Source: DATKWD01 sp963704815 (lineage in GTDB: Bacteria > Actinomycetota > Acidimicrobiia > Acidimicrobiales > Salinilacustritrichaceae). From it: a DNA stretch of 64,000 nt. The position numbers were made by a program, and so were the translations under genes. The stretch spans positions 1,116,001-1,180,000 of the forward strand of contig CAVPHU010000001.1 of assembly GCA_963704815.1 (NCBI GenBank), read 5' to 3'. Below are positions 26,402 through 34,268 of this stretch, in pieces. The notes below the pieces were generated by a model. That model saw only the letters and a list, made by a program, of their open reading frames with translations, was not told the origin of the DNA and did no database searches. The stretch's first letter is position 1, and each line of letters begins with the position of its first letter.

Positions 26402-27825
26402 TCAGCCTGCGTCGGCGTCTCCTGCATCGTCGGACGACCTCCGGTTCCGGAGCGCAGCCACCGCGCCGCCCGCAGCCAGCACCGCGACCGCACCGACGCC
26501 CACGACCGGTGCGACGCCGACACCGCCGTCGCCGGTGGTCGACGCTGCGTTCTCGAGCGTCGTGGTCGGAGCGGGGATGGTGGTCTCGGCCGGTGGGTCG
26601 GGAGCGATCCCCCGAAACGGTCCGGTGACCTCGAACGTGACCCCGGCCACTCGATCCTGGCTGTCGATCTCGGGGACGATCTCGGTCAGGGTCTTCGGCG
26701 ACGGCCCCCGCTGGCTCGAGAAGTAGAGGCGATCGCGCCCGGGGTTGAACACCGGGCCGGTGATCTCGCTGCCCGGGTGTCCGTCCACCTGGAGGAACGG
26801 TGCCACCTCGCCCTCCGGGGTGATGACGACGAGCCGCATCAGGCCGCCGTCCTCGGCCACGAACAGGTCGCCGCTCCCCTCGTCGACGGTGATGTTGTCG
26901 ACCCCGAACAGCGTCGACGTCGCGGCCTCGACATCCGCCGGGACGCGCCCGGTAGATCTCCGAGTAGGTCTGCTCACGCACGTCGATGGCCTGGCACGAC
27001 GTCGTCGACCTTGGTGCAGAAGAAGATCGTGCCGTCGTGGTACCAGATGCCTTCTCCACCGGGGAAGCACCGCGGCACCGGCGACCTGCTCGTGGGTGGG
27101 CGCCGATGCACCGCGACGGGTCCGGCACCTCGGCCCACGTGACCGAGCTGTCGTCGGCGACCAGCGCGGCTTCGAGCAGGCCCTCGGACAGGTCGGGGTA
27201 GTTGGTCGGGCGTGTAGCGATAGAGCAGGCCGGTCGGGTGGTCCTGGGTCAGGTACAGCTGCTCGGCCACCGGGTCGACCGCCACGGCCTCGTGGGCCCA
27301 GCGGCCCATCGCAGGATGGGCGACCGCCGGTTCCTGACCGGTGGGGTCGCACTCCCACACCAGCCCCTGCTCGCCGAAGTCCTCTTCGCACGACAGCCAC
27401 GTGCCCCAGGGGGTCGGGCCGCCAGCGCAGTTGGCGACGCTGCCCTCGAGGATCGGGTAGGCGTCGACGAGCTCGCCGTCGGCGTCGTAGTGGACGGCAC
27501 TGACGCCGCCGAGTCCCGGAGTGAACACCTCGCTGTTGCACACGTGGTACCAGCCGCCGTCGCCGTCCTCGAATGTTGCCGCCCCGTCGGGGAAGATGTG
27601 CCAGTTGTGGCCGGTCTCGCCGACCGGCTCGCCGCCGATGCCGACGATCCGTGAGGTGAATCCGGGCGGCAGGATCACGCCGTTGGCGTCAGGCGCGATG
27701 CCCTCGATCGACCCGTACGGACTGGTCCCTGCCGCTTGGGCCGAGGCCGAGACGGCGAACGACGGCAGGGCTGCCGCGCCACCGGCGCCCAGCAAGCCGG
27801 CTCGAAGGAAACTGCGTCGGTTCAT
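26402..27825 (-). CDS. PhoX-like (DUF839) secreted phosphatase (frameshifted)
   Basis: A Tat-exported protein: MNRRSFLRAGLLGAGG (twin Arg), cleavage near ASAQA. The mature part has the DUF839/PhoX beta-propeller pattern: GYxxxxLPPGFTSRIVG-like opening, NWHIFPDGAATF, CNSEVFTPGLGGVSA, GTWLSCEEDFGEQG, GRWAHEAVAVDP. PhoX enzymes are Ca/Fe alkaline phosphatases. It ends with a Thr-rich linker, a hydrophobic helix (VAPVVGVGAVAVLAAGG) and Arg, suggesting a C-terminal membrane anchor. Frame changes lie near 27210, 27120, 27000 and 26950. The blade with DNITVDEGSGDLFVAEDGG is intact. Start ATG 27825. Confidence 0.8.
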
Positions 27826-28029
27826 CGGTGAATCCCCAAGACCGGAGTATCTCCGGCACCAGCCAGCCACGCAACCGTTCGACGAACTGATCCGCCGGGA
27901 CCAGGTGCACCGATCATCACCACCGAGGACGACATAGGGCCGTTCGACCCTGTTGAGCCTTCCCGTCTCGTGGGATTGTCTCAGGAGTTGTTGGCGCGGT
28001 AAACATTCTCGCGGCGGGTCCCAGGAGCG

Positions 28030-28530
28030 ATGAACATGACCGACCACGACGTGTCCGAGGCACGCAGGACGACCTTGGAGCTCTACGTGACGTCTCAGGA
28101 AGCCCACGACCTGTTGCTCGCCGACGGAACCGCCAAACTGCTCGATGTGCGGACGCCACACGAGTACGTGTTCGTGGGGCATGCCGCCGAGGCCGTGAAC
28201 ATCCCACTCGCCAGCGCGGCCGACGAATTCGACCCGGCCTCTGGTTCGCTGACCTGGCTGCCGAACCCACACTTCGTCGATCAGGTGGCGGAGTTCGCGG
28301 ACAAGGACGACCTGATCCTCGTCACGTGTCGATCCGGTGGCCGCAGTGCGATGGCGGTCAACGCGCTGGCCGCAGCCGGCTACACGAACGCCTACAACAT
28401 CATCGACGGCTTCGAGGGTGACAAGGTCGACGACCCGACCAGCCCCGATCACGGCAAGCGCCGGCGAAACGGCTGGCGGAATGCCGAGCTTGCCTGGACC
28501 TACGACATCGACCCCTCGCGCTTGCGCTGA
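28030..28530 (+). CDS. Rhodanese-domain sulfurtransferase
   Basis: A 166-residue single-domain rhodanese. Structure motifs are LLDVRTPHEYVFVGHA and VNIPLASA; the active loop is TCRSGGRS with catalytic Cys, followed by MAVNALAAAGYTNAYNI and GFEGDK. It would carry persulfide sulfur on that Cys. CAGGAG precedes ATG 28030, and TAAACA at 28000-28005 could be its -10. It lies 59 nt before a desulfinase-like gene on the same strand, so the pair may handle sulfur released from an organosulfur compound (inference). Confidence 0.9.
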   Translation: MNMTDHDVSEARRTTLELYVTSQEAHDLLLADGTAKLLDVRTPHEYVFVGHAAEAVNIPLASAADEFDPASGSLTWLPNPHFVDQVAEFADKDDLILVTCRSGGRSAMAVNALAAAGYTNAYNIIDGFEGDKVDDPTSPDHGKRRRNGWRNAELAWTYDIDPSRLR

Positions 28531-28589
28531 ACGCGCCCCTCGCACCCAAACCCCACCCCATCCCCACGATCCCCAGGAGAAGGCACTGC

Positions 28590-29753
28590 ATGACCGAAGA
28601 AAAAGTCTCGACCACCGTTCCGTTGGATTGGAACGAAGTGTGGTTCACGAACTGCCCGATGGTCTCGGCGAACAACGTCGATCAGGAATTGGGATGGTGT
28701 CGTGAGGAGTTCAAGAAGATCGGTGTCGAATACGCGTACTTCCGGCATGCTCCCGAGAACAACTGGTACCCGCACTACGTGCACAACCTCGACAACCTGA
28801 TCCGCTTCGGCGGCCTCTACCCGCCGATCCACGTGCACGCCGACATCCGTCGCACCGTCCTGCTCGGGGCGACCTGGGTGCACGAGGGCGGATGCATGGC
28901 GGTGCGCGCCCGAGACGGCATTCACCGGATGGAGCACCTCCGAGGCAAGAAGGTGGGGATCTCCAAGAGCCTGAACACCATCAAGAACGACTGGTGGCGC
29001 ATCCAGGAGCACATGGGCATCGAGAACATGCTCATGCTCAACGGCATGACGATGGACGACATCGATTTGGTCGAGTTTCCGTACGCCGACGACTGGTACG
29101 ACAAGCCCGAGATGCTCGTCCCGCCGATGAACAACCCGTCGGAGCTGTGGATGCGGCGAGACCACAAGCATGATCTCGCATTCCGCCCGTTGGAGACGTC
29201 ACTGCTCGACGGCGCCGTCGACGCCATCTACACGCAGAGCAAGCCCTTCCAGCACCTCCAAGAGGCGACCGGCAGGATCACGATGATCGAGGACCTGTCC
29301 CGGTACGCCGATTGGACGCTCCAGGTCGCCAACACGCCCGCCGTCATCACGTGCACCCAGGAGATGGCCGACGAGCACCCCGAGCTCGTCCTCGCCTACA
29401 TGCGAGCGATGGTGAAAGTCGGCCGGTGGGCCAACGAACACAAGCGAGCGGCGGGCGCGATCCTCAACCGCCAGACCTTCTACCTCGATGCCGAGGACAC
29501 CTACCAGGGCATCAAGCACGTCGACATGGTGCCCAGCCTGAGCGCACAGAACATGGAGACCATCAAGATCGGCAAGGACTTCATGGTCAGCCACGGCTAC
29601 ATCGAGAACGACTTCGACGTCGACGAGTGGGCCCGTCCGGAGTTCCTCGAGAAGGCAGCCAGCCAGGTGCTCGCCGAGGAGTGGGAGCGTCGCAGCTGGA
29701 GCAAGCTCCCGGCCGGTGGCGGACTCGAAGCCGAGGGCACCCGGCTGGGCTAG
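28590..29753 (+). CDS. DszB-like sulfinate desulfinase homologue
   Basis: A 387-residue protein with the fold shared by DszB (2-hydroxybiphenyl-2-sulfinate desulfinase) and SBP-type NMT1/THI5 proteins, without a signal peptide. DszB features are conserved: FTNCPM with Cys22 (DszB Cys27), a His62-Arg72 pair ten residues apart in PHYVHNLDNLIRFGG (DszB His60 and Arg70), LRGKKVGISKS, and VDEWARPEFLEKA near the end. This supports C-S bond cleavage of a sulfinate, but the substrate is unknown and no DszA/DszC-like monooxygenase is nearby. It starts after CAGGAGAAGG. An alternative is a cytosolic ligand-binding protein. Confidence 0.75.
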   Translation: MTEEKVSTTVPLDWNEVWFTNCPMVSANNVDQELGWCREEFKKIGVEYAYFRHAPENNWYPHYVHNLDNLIRFGGLYPPIHVHADIRRTVLLGATWVHEGGCMAVRARDGIHRMEHLRGKKVGISKSLNTIKNDWWRIQEHMGIENMLMLNGMTMDDIDLVEFPYADDWYDKPEMLVPPMNNPSELWMRRDHKHDLAFRPLETSLLDGAVDAIYTQSKPFQHLQEATGRITMIEDLSRYADWTLQVANTPAVITCTQEMADEHPELVLAYMRAMVKVGRWANEHKRAAGAILNRQTFYLDAEDTYQGIKHVDMVPSLSAQNMETIKIGKDFMVSHGYIENDFDVDEWARPEFLEKAASQVLAEEWERRSWSKLPAGGGLEAEGTRLG

Positions 29754-29819
29754 CCGAACGCCAGGAGCCCGACGAGGCCGTGACATGATGGCGAGCGGCA
29801 GACCCAGGAGGACGCACCC

Positions 29820-30278
29820 ATGACAGAAGCCCCACCCGATGAGGTCGGCCCCGTCGACCTCGTGATCATCGAGTTCCCCGCAGGTGAACGCAACTTCACC
29901 GGAGAGGCAGCCGACGAACTCATGGCACTCGTCGATGCCGGCATCATCCGCCTCGTCGATGTCCTGATCATCGACAAGGACGAACAAGGCGTAATCGACG
30001 CCATCGAACTGTCGGACCTGGATGATCTCGGGCCCTTCCAGGCATTCGAGGCCGAACTGGCCGAGTTCCTCGCCGAAGATGATGTCGTCCACCTCGCTGC
30101 AGCGATGGACCCCGGCAGCGTCGCCGGCGTCATCGTGTTCGAGAACCTGTGGGCGGCACCGTTCGCGTCGGCCGCTCGCCGAGCCGGCGGCCAACTGATC
30201 GCCTACGAGCGCATCCCCGCCCAAGCCATCATCGCCGCCGTCGAGGCGGACGAAGCACTCGAAGCAGAAGGAGCCTGA
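29820..30278 (+). CDS. DUF6325-type acidic protein
   Basis: A 152-residue acidic protein built from two similar alpha/beta halves: DLVIIEFPAGERNFTGEA at the start, VDVLIIDKDEQG in the middle, and AGVIVFENLWAAPFASAARRAGGQL at the end. The pattern matches the DUF6325/COG4803-like group, whose function is unknown. AGGAGG lies 7 nt before ATG 29820. A 55-codon gene follows 1 nt after its stop, so the two are likely a unit. Confidence 0.75.
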   Translation: MTEAPPDEVGPVDLVIIEFPAGERNFTGEAADELMALVDAGIIRLVDVLIIDKDEQGVIDAIELSDLDDLGPFQAFEAELAEFLAEDDVVHLAAAMDPGSVAGVIVFENLWAAPFASAARRAGGQLIAYERIPAQAIIAAVEADEALEAEGA

Positions 30279-30279
30279 C

Positions 30280-30447
30280 ATGCCAGTTCGCCCAGGACGC
30301 CGAGGACGCCGAGGAGTGGTCCGAGCGCCGGTCGCCAAGGCGGCAGTCGTGACCAGAGCGGTCACCCCCGGTCCTGCTCCGGTGGCGAAGGCCGCCGTCG
30401 TCGGTGCCGCCGTGACCCCCGGACGACGTCATCGCCGACGCATCTGA
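30280..30447 (+). CDS. 55-residue basic Ala/Val-rich protein
   Basis: Reads MPVRPGRRGRRGVV, then two related blocks (PVAKAAVVTRAVTPG and PVAKAAVVGAAVTPG) and ends RRHRRRI. Both ends are strongly basic and the middle is mildly hydrophobic. It begins right after the DUF6325 stop (TGACATG). I know no family for it. The internal duplication and tight spacing are the evidence that it is a gene. Confidence 0.55.
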   Translation: MPVRPGRRGRRGVVRAPVAKAAVVTRAVTPGPAPVAKAAVVGAAVTPGRRHRRRI

Positions 30448-30517
30448 ACGGCTGCGGGGCCATCAGCGCTCCCGGCCGGACGCGAGTGGCGTCCAACCTG
30501 CCGGAGCGTCGAGCGCC

Positions 30518-31021
30518 GTGACCTCCGACACCGTCGAGACGAGGGCTGCATCGCTGTTCCGGCGACGGGAACAACCACTCGCGCACACGATCTACGGCCT
30601 CATCCTGACCTTGGCCACCGTCGGCGAACTCCTCCGCCACGAGGTGTCTGCCTCTTCCTCGGCCCGGTGGCTTCTCGGCGCCAGCGCCGTCCTCCTTGCC
30701 GCACACCTGTTCAGCAGCGTGTTGGCCCAGGTCGCTTCGACCCGAGACCACCCGACCTGGTCCGAGTTCATCACGATTGGCCACGAAGACATCTCGGTCG
30801 TCTACGGAGGGGCCGGGGCTGCAGCCGTCATGGCCATCACCGCTGCCGCCGACCTCGACAGCCAGAACGCGCTGGCGCTGACCCTCGTCATCGGCGTCGG
30901 CGCTCTCGCCGCGCTGTCGTTCTACGGCCTCCGGCATCAACAGTTGATTCCACGGGTCCTCATGACGGCCGCAGCGGTGGTTCTCGCCACGATCATCGTC
31001 GTGCTGGAGAACACCGTCTGA
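30518..31021 (+). CDS. Four-helix membrane protein
   Basis: A 167-residue protein with four predicted membrane helices (about 22-40, 50-70, 96-118 and 126-163 in part as a pair). Conserved-looking polar residues sit at the start of helix 1 (LAHTIYGLILTLATVGEL) and in the loop TWSEFITIGHEDISVVYGG. Not recognised. GTG start 30518 follows the small basic gene by 70 nt. Confidence 0.72.
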   Translation: MTSDTVETRAASLFRRREQPLAHTIYGLILTLATVGELLRHEVSASSSARWLLGASAVLLAAHLFSSVLAQVASTRDHPTWSEFITIGHEDISVVYGGAGAAAVMAITAAADLDSQNALALTLVIGVGALAALSFYGLRHQQLIPRVLMTAAAVVLATIIVVLENTV

Positions 31022-31066
31022 ACCTTTCATCGACCCGACCGCGTCGTCTTCCGGCACACTGACCCG

Positions 31067-31489
31067 ATGGACCTTGCGACCGCACTCGAATGGGCAGCCG
31101 GACGACGGAACGCGGTGCTCATCACCATCCGCTCCGACGGGCGACCCCAGTCGTCCGACATCGCCTACGTGGTCGACGGCGACTCCTTCGAGGTCTCCGT
31201 CACCGACGACCGGGCCAAGACGCGCAACATGCGACGGGATCCGCGGGTCGTCCTCCACGTCACCGATCCCGGCGCCTGGTCGTATGCGTCCTTCGACGGC
31301 ACGGTCGAACTGTCCTCGGTGGCCGCCGAACCCGACGACGCCATCAACGACCGGCTGGTCGGCTACTACCGGGTCGTGTCCGGCGAAGAACACCCCGACT
31401 GGGACGAGTACCGGCAGGCGATGGTCGACGAGGGCCGGCTGATCGTGCGCTTCACCCCGACGAAGGTGGTCGGCCAGATCAACGGCTGA
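31067..31489 (+). CDS. PPOX-class F420/flavin-dependent oxidoreductase
   Basis: A 140-residue split-barrel protein of the pyridoxamine-phosphate-oxidase-like group. Features: NAVLITIRSDGRPQSSDIAY, DDRAKTRNMRRDPRVVLHV and GTVELSSV. The RAKTRNMRRDPRV segment is typical of actinobacterial F420-binding members. Single domain of the usual size. Substrate unknown. CACACT lies 6 nt before the ATG as a possible weak -10. Confidence 0.88.
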   Translation: MDLATALEWAAGRRNAVLITIRSDGRPQSSDIAYVVDGDSFEVSVTDDRAKTRNMRRDPRVVLHVTDPGAWSYASFDGTVELSSVAAEPDDAINDRLVGYYRVVSGEEHPDWDEYRQAMVDEGRLIVRFTPTKVVGQING

Positions 31490-31528
31490 TCGCAACCGGG
31501 CAGCACCGCCGGCGGGCCGAGTCCTCGA

Positions 31529-32170
31529 TCAGCGCGCCGAGTCCTCGATCGCCGCGGCCGCGGCGACGACGGCGGTGCCGTACCTGGCACCCGGATTCGC
31601 ACTCGTGCGCTCGACGGGGCCGCTCACGCTGACTGCAGCAACCAACTCGCCGCCCACCGACACCGGAGCGCTCACCGACGCCACCCCCGGCTCCCGTTCG
31701 GCGACCGAGGCCACCCAGCCCGCGGGTGCCTTCTCACCGAGCAGGACCCGCCCCGCCGAACCCTTGTCGATCGGCAGGACGGCGCCCACCTCCACGATGG
31801 TCCGCAAGCCGTGGGGTGACTCGAGTGCGTCGACACAGATCCTCGTGTCACCCTCCCGCACATAGAGCTGCACCGACTCACCGGTCTCGTCGCGAAGCAC
31901 GGCCAGAGCCGGTCGCGCTGCCTCGGCCAAGGAGAACTGCCGGGCCGCCTCGCGTCCCAACGCCACCAGCCGGAACCCGAGCGCGAATCGCCCCTCGACG
32001 TCACGCCGGAGGAGCCCGTGTGCCTCGAGTCCGGTGGCCAGCCGGTGAGCCGTCGCCCGACTGAGGCCGGTTGCGTCGACCAGCCCGCCCAACGCCTTCG
32101 GCCCGCCCTCGAGGACGACCATCAGGCGCATCGCCTTGTCGATGACGCCGACACCACTTATGCTGTCCAC
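31529..32170 (-). CDS. IclR-family regulator of leucine genes (NdgR/LtbR-like)
   Basis: A 213-residue IclR regulator. The winged helix is about residues 8-65 (SGVGVIDKAMRLMVVLEG, TGLSRATAHRLATGLEAHGLL), followed by a ligand domain (VQLYVREGDTRICVDALES, LPIDKGSAGRVLLGE). It is divergent from leuCD. In Corynebacterium LtbR, and in Streptomyces NdgR, an IclR protein in this position controls leuCD and related genes, so the same role is inferred. GTG 32170 has TAGTCT 6 nt upstream (plus strand 32177-32182), giving a leaderless start that overlaps the operator repeats; autoregulation is likely. Confidence 0.85.
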   Translation of the reverse strand: MDSISGVGVIDKAMRLMVVLEGGPKALGGLVDATGLSRATAHRLATGLEAHGLLRRDVEGRFALGFRLVALGREAARQFSLAEAARPALAVLRDETGESVQLYVREGDTRICVDALESPHGLRTIVEVGAVLPIDKGSAGRVLLGEKAPAGWVASVAEREPGVASVSAPVSVGGELVAAVSVSGPVERTSANPGARYGTAVVAAAAAIEDSAR

Positions 32171-32174
32171 TTGC

Positions 32175-32201
32175 TGAGACTATCGTCTCACATACTGAGA
32201 C
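32175..32201. promoter_or_regulatory. Operator with three TGAGAC half-sites between IclR gene and leuC
   Basis: TGAGAC at 32175-32180, GTCTCA at 32185-32190 and TGAGAC at 32196-32201 form overlapping inverted repeats with 4- and 5-nt centres. They cover the predicted -10 of the regulator gene and lie just before leuC. This is the expected binding site for the IclR protein. Confidence 0.6.
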
Positions 32202-32220
32202 TCAAGCACGAGGAGTGCCC

Positions 32221-33621
32221 ATGGCCGGCAAGACACTGAGCGAAAAGGTGTGGGAACGCCACCTCGTGCGATCCGCCGAGGGTGAGCCCGATCTGCTCTA
32301 CATCGATCTCCACCTCGTGCACGAGGTGACCTCGCCCCAGGCCTTCGACGGACTCCGCCTCGAAGGACGGACCGTGCGTCGGCCCGACCTCACGGTGGCG
32401 ACGATGGACCACAACGTGCCGACGGCCGACATCGACCAACCGGTCGCCGATCCGATCTCGGCGAAGCAGATGAAGGTCCTCGCCGACAACTGCGCCGAGT
32501 TCGGCATCACGTGTCACGCGATGGGCGACCCAGGGCAGGGCATCGTGCACGTCATCGGTCCCGAGACCGGCCTGACCCAGCCCGGCATGACCATCGTGTG
32601 CGGCGACAGCCACACCTCGACCCACGGGGCGTTCGGCGCCCTGGCCTTCGGTATCGGCACGAGCGAGGTCGAACACGTGCTGGCCACCCAGACGTTGCCC
32701 CAGCAACGACCGGGCACCATGGCCGTCACCGTCGACGGCGAACTCCCGGCCGGGAGCACGGCGAAGGACGTGACCCTCGCCATCATCGGCGCCATCGGGA
32801 CCGGCGGCGGCATCGGCTCGGTGATCGAGTATCGAGGCGAGGTGATCCGCAGGCTCTCGATGGAGGGCCGCATGACCGTCTGCAACATGTCGATCGAGGC
32901 CGGAGCGAAGGCCGGCCTCATCGCGCCCGACGACACGACCTTCGCTTACGTCGACGGCCGTCAGCACGCACCGACGGGCGCGGCCTGGGAGCAGGCACTC
33001 GACGACTGGCGCTCCCTGCCGACCGACGTCGACGCGACCTTCGACAAGGAGGTCCACCTCGACGGCAGCCAGATCACGCCGCACATCAGCTGGGGCACGA
33101 ACCCGTCGCAGGTCATCCCGATCAGCGGATCGGTCCCCGATCCCGACTCCTTCGCCGAAGCGAGCCAGCGCGAATCGGCGGCCCGCGCGCTGGAGTACAT
33201 GGGCCTCACCGCCGGCACGCCGGCATCGGAGATCGCGGTCGACACCGTCTTCATCGGGTCGTGCACCAACAGCCGGATCGAAGATCTCCGGGCCGTCGCC
33301 GAGGTCGCCGAGGGGCGCCACGTCACGATCGGCCGGGCGATGATCGTCCCCGGGTCCTTCAAGGTGAAGGCCCAGGCCGAGGCCGAGGGCCTGCACGAGA
33401 TCTTCGTCGCAGCCGGGTTCGACTGGCGCGAGCCGGGGTGTTCGATGTGCCTGGCCATGAACCCCGACAAGCTGGCTCCCGGCGAACGGTGTGCCAGCAC
33501 GAGCAACCGCAACTTCGAGGGCCGTCAGGGTCGGGGCGGCCGGACCCACCTCGTCTCCCCTGCCGTCGCCGCCGCCACCGCCATCCGCGGAACGTTCGCC
33601 ACTCCCGAGGAGCTCAGCTGA
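32221..33621 (+). CDS. leuC: 3-isopropylmalate dehydratase large subunit
   Basis: LeuC (466 residues) isomerises 2-isopropylmalate to 3-isopropylmalate together with LeuD. The [4Fe-4S] cluster Cys are 348 (FIGSCTNSR), 407 and 410 (GCSMCLAMN), at the positions typical of LeuC. Substrate motifs include GDSHTSTHGAFG and GTSEVEHVLATQTL. ATG 32221 follows CGAGGAG; an upstream in-frame ATG at 32215 is less likely. Controlled by the operator just upstream. The stop overlaps the leuD start by 1 nt. Confidence 0.98.
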   Translation: MAGKTLSEKVWERHLVRSAEGEPDLLYIDLHLVHEVTSPQAFDGLRLEGRTVRRPDLTVATMDHNVPTADIDQPVADPISAKQMKVLADNCAEFGITCHAMGDPGQGIVHVIGPETGLTQPGMTIVCGDSHTSTHGAFGALAFGIGTSEVEHVLATQTLPQQRPGTMAVTVDGELPAGSTAKDVTLAIIGAIGTGGGIGSVIEYRGEVIRRLSMEGRMTVCNMSIEAGAKAGLIAPDDTTFAYVDGRQHAPTGAAWEQALDDWRSLPTDVDATFDKEVHLDGSQITPHISWGTNPSQVIPISGSVPDPDSFAEASQRESAARALEYMGLTAGTPASEIAVDTVFIGSCTNSRIEDLRAVAEVAEGRHVTIGRAMIVPGSFKVKAQAEAEGLHEIFVAAGFDWREPGCSMCLAMNPDKLAPGERCASTSNRNFEGRQGRGGRTHLVSPAVAAATAIRGTFATPEELS

Positions 33622-34211
33622 TGGAAGCCGTCAACGTCATCACCGGAACGGCCGTACCGCTCGACCGATCCGACGTCGACACCGATCAGATCATCCCGAG
33701 CGACTGGCTCAAGCGGGTCGAACGCACCGGGTTCGGCCGCGGACTGTTCTCCGAGTGGCGCGACGACCGCGACTTCGTGCTGAACGACGAGGCGTACGCA
33801 GGAGCGAACATCCTGCTCGGCGGCCCCAACTTCGGCACCGGCTCGAGCCGCGAGCACGCCGTGTGGGCGATCATGGACTACGGCTTCGCGGCGGTGGTCA
33901 GCCCGAGGTTTGCCGACATCTTCCGCAACAACTGCACGAAGAACGGGCTCGTCCCGGTCCAGGTCGACCCCGAGGTCTCCCAGGCACTCATGCGGGCGGT
34001 CGAGGCCGACCCCGACCTCGAGCTCACCGTCGACGTCGAACGTCGCACGCTGGCCGCCCCAGCCGCCGGCATCGAGGTCGAGTTCCCGCTCGACGCGTCG
34101 ACGCAGGAGCGGTTCCTCCAGGGGCTGGACGACATCGGCATCACCTTGCGCGTCGCCGGCGACATCGACCGCTTCGAGGCGAGTCGGGCCGTCTGGCTTC
34201 CCAGCGCCTGA
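33621..34211 (+). CDS. leuD: 3-isopropylmalate dehydratase small subunit
   Basis: LeuD (196 residues) is the swivelling small subunit that completes the isopropylmalate isomerase active site. Motifs: DVDTDQIIPSDWLKR, GGPNFGTGSSREHAVWAI and FADIFRNNCTKNGL. Length is normal. TGATG joins it to leuC, so the two are translated together. Confidence 0.98.
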   Translation: MEAVNVITGTAVPLDRSDVDTDQIIPSDWLKRVERTGFGRGLFSEWRDDRDFVLNDEAYAGANILLGGPNFGTGSSREHAVWAIMDYGFAAVVSPRFADIFRNNCTKNGLVPVQVDPEVSQALMRAVEADPDLELTVDVERRTLAAPAAGIEVEFPLDASTQERFLQGLDDIGITLRVAGDIDRFEASRAVWLPSA

Positions 34212-34268
34212 GGTCGGGCCACCGGTCCGCGGCCCCAACCGGCCTCCGCCGATAGCCTTCGCCTCCAC

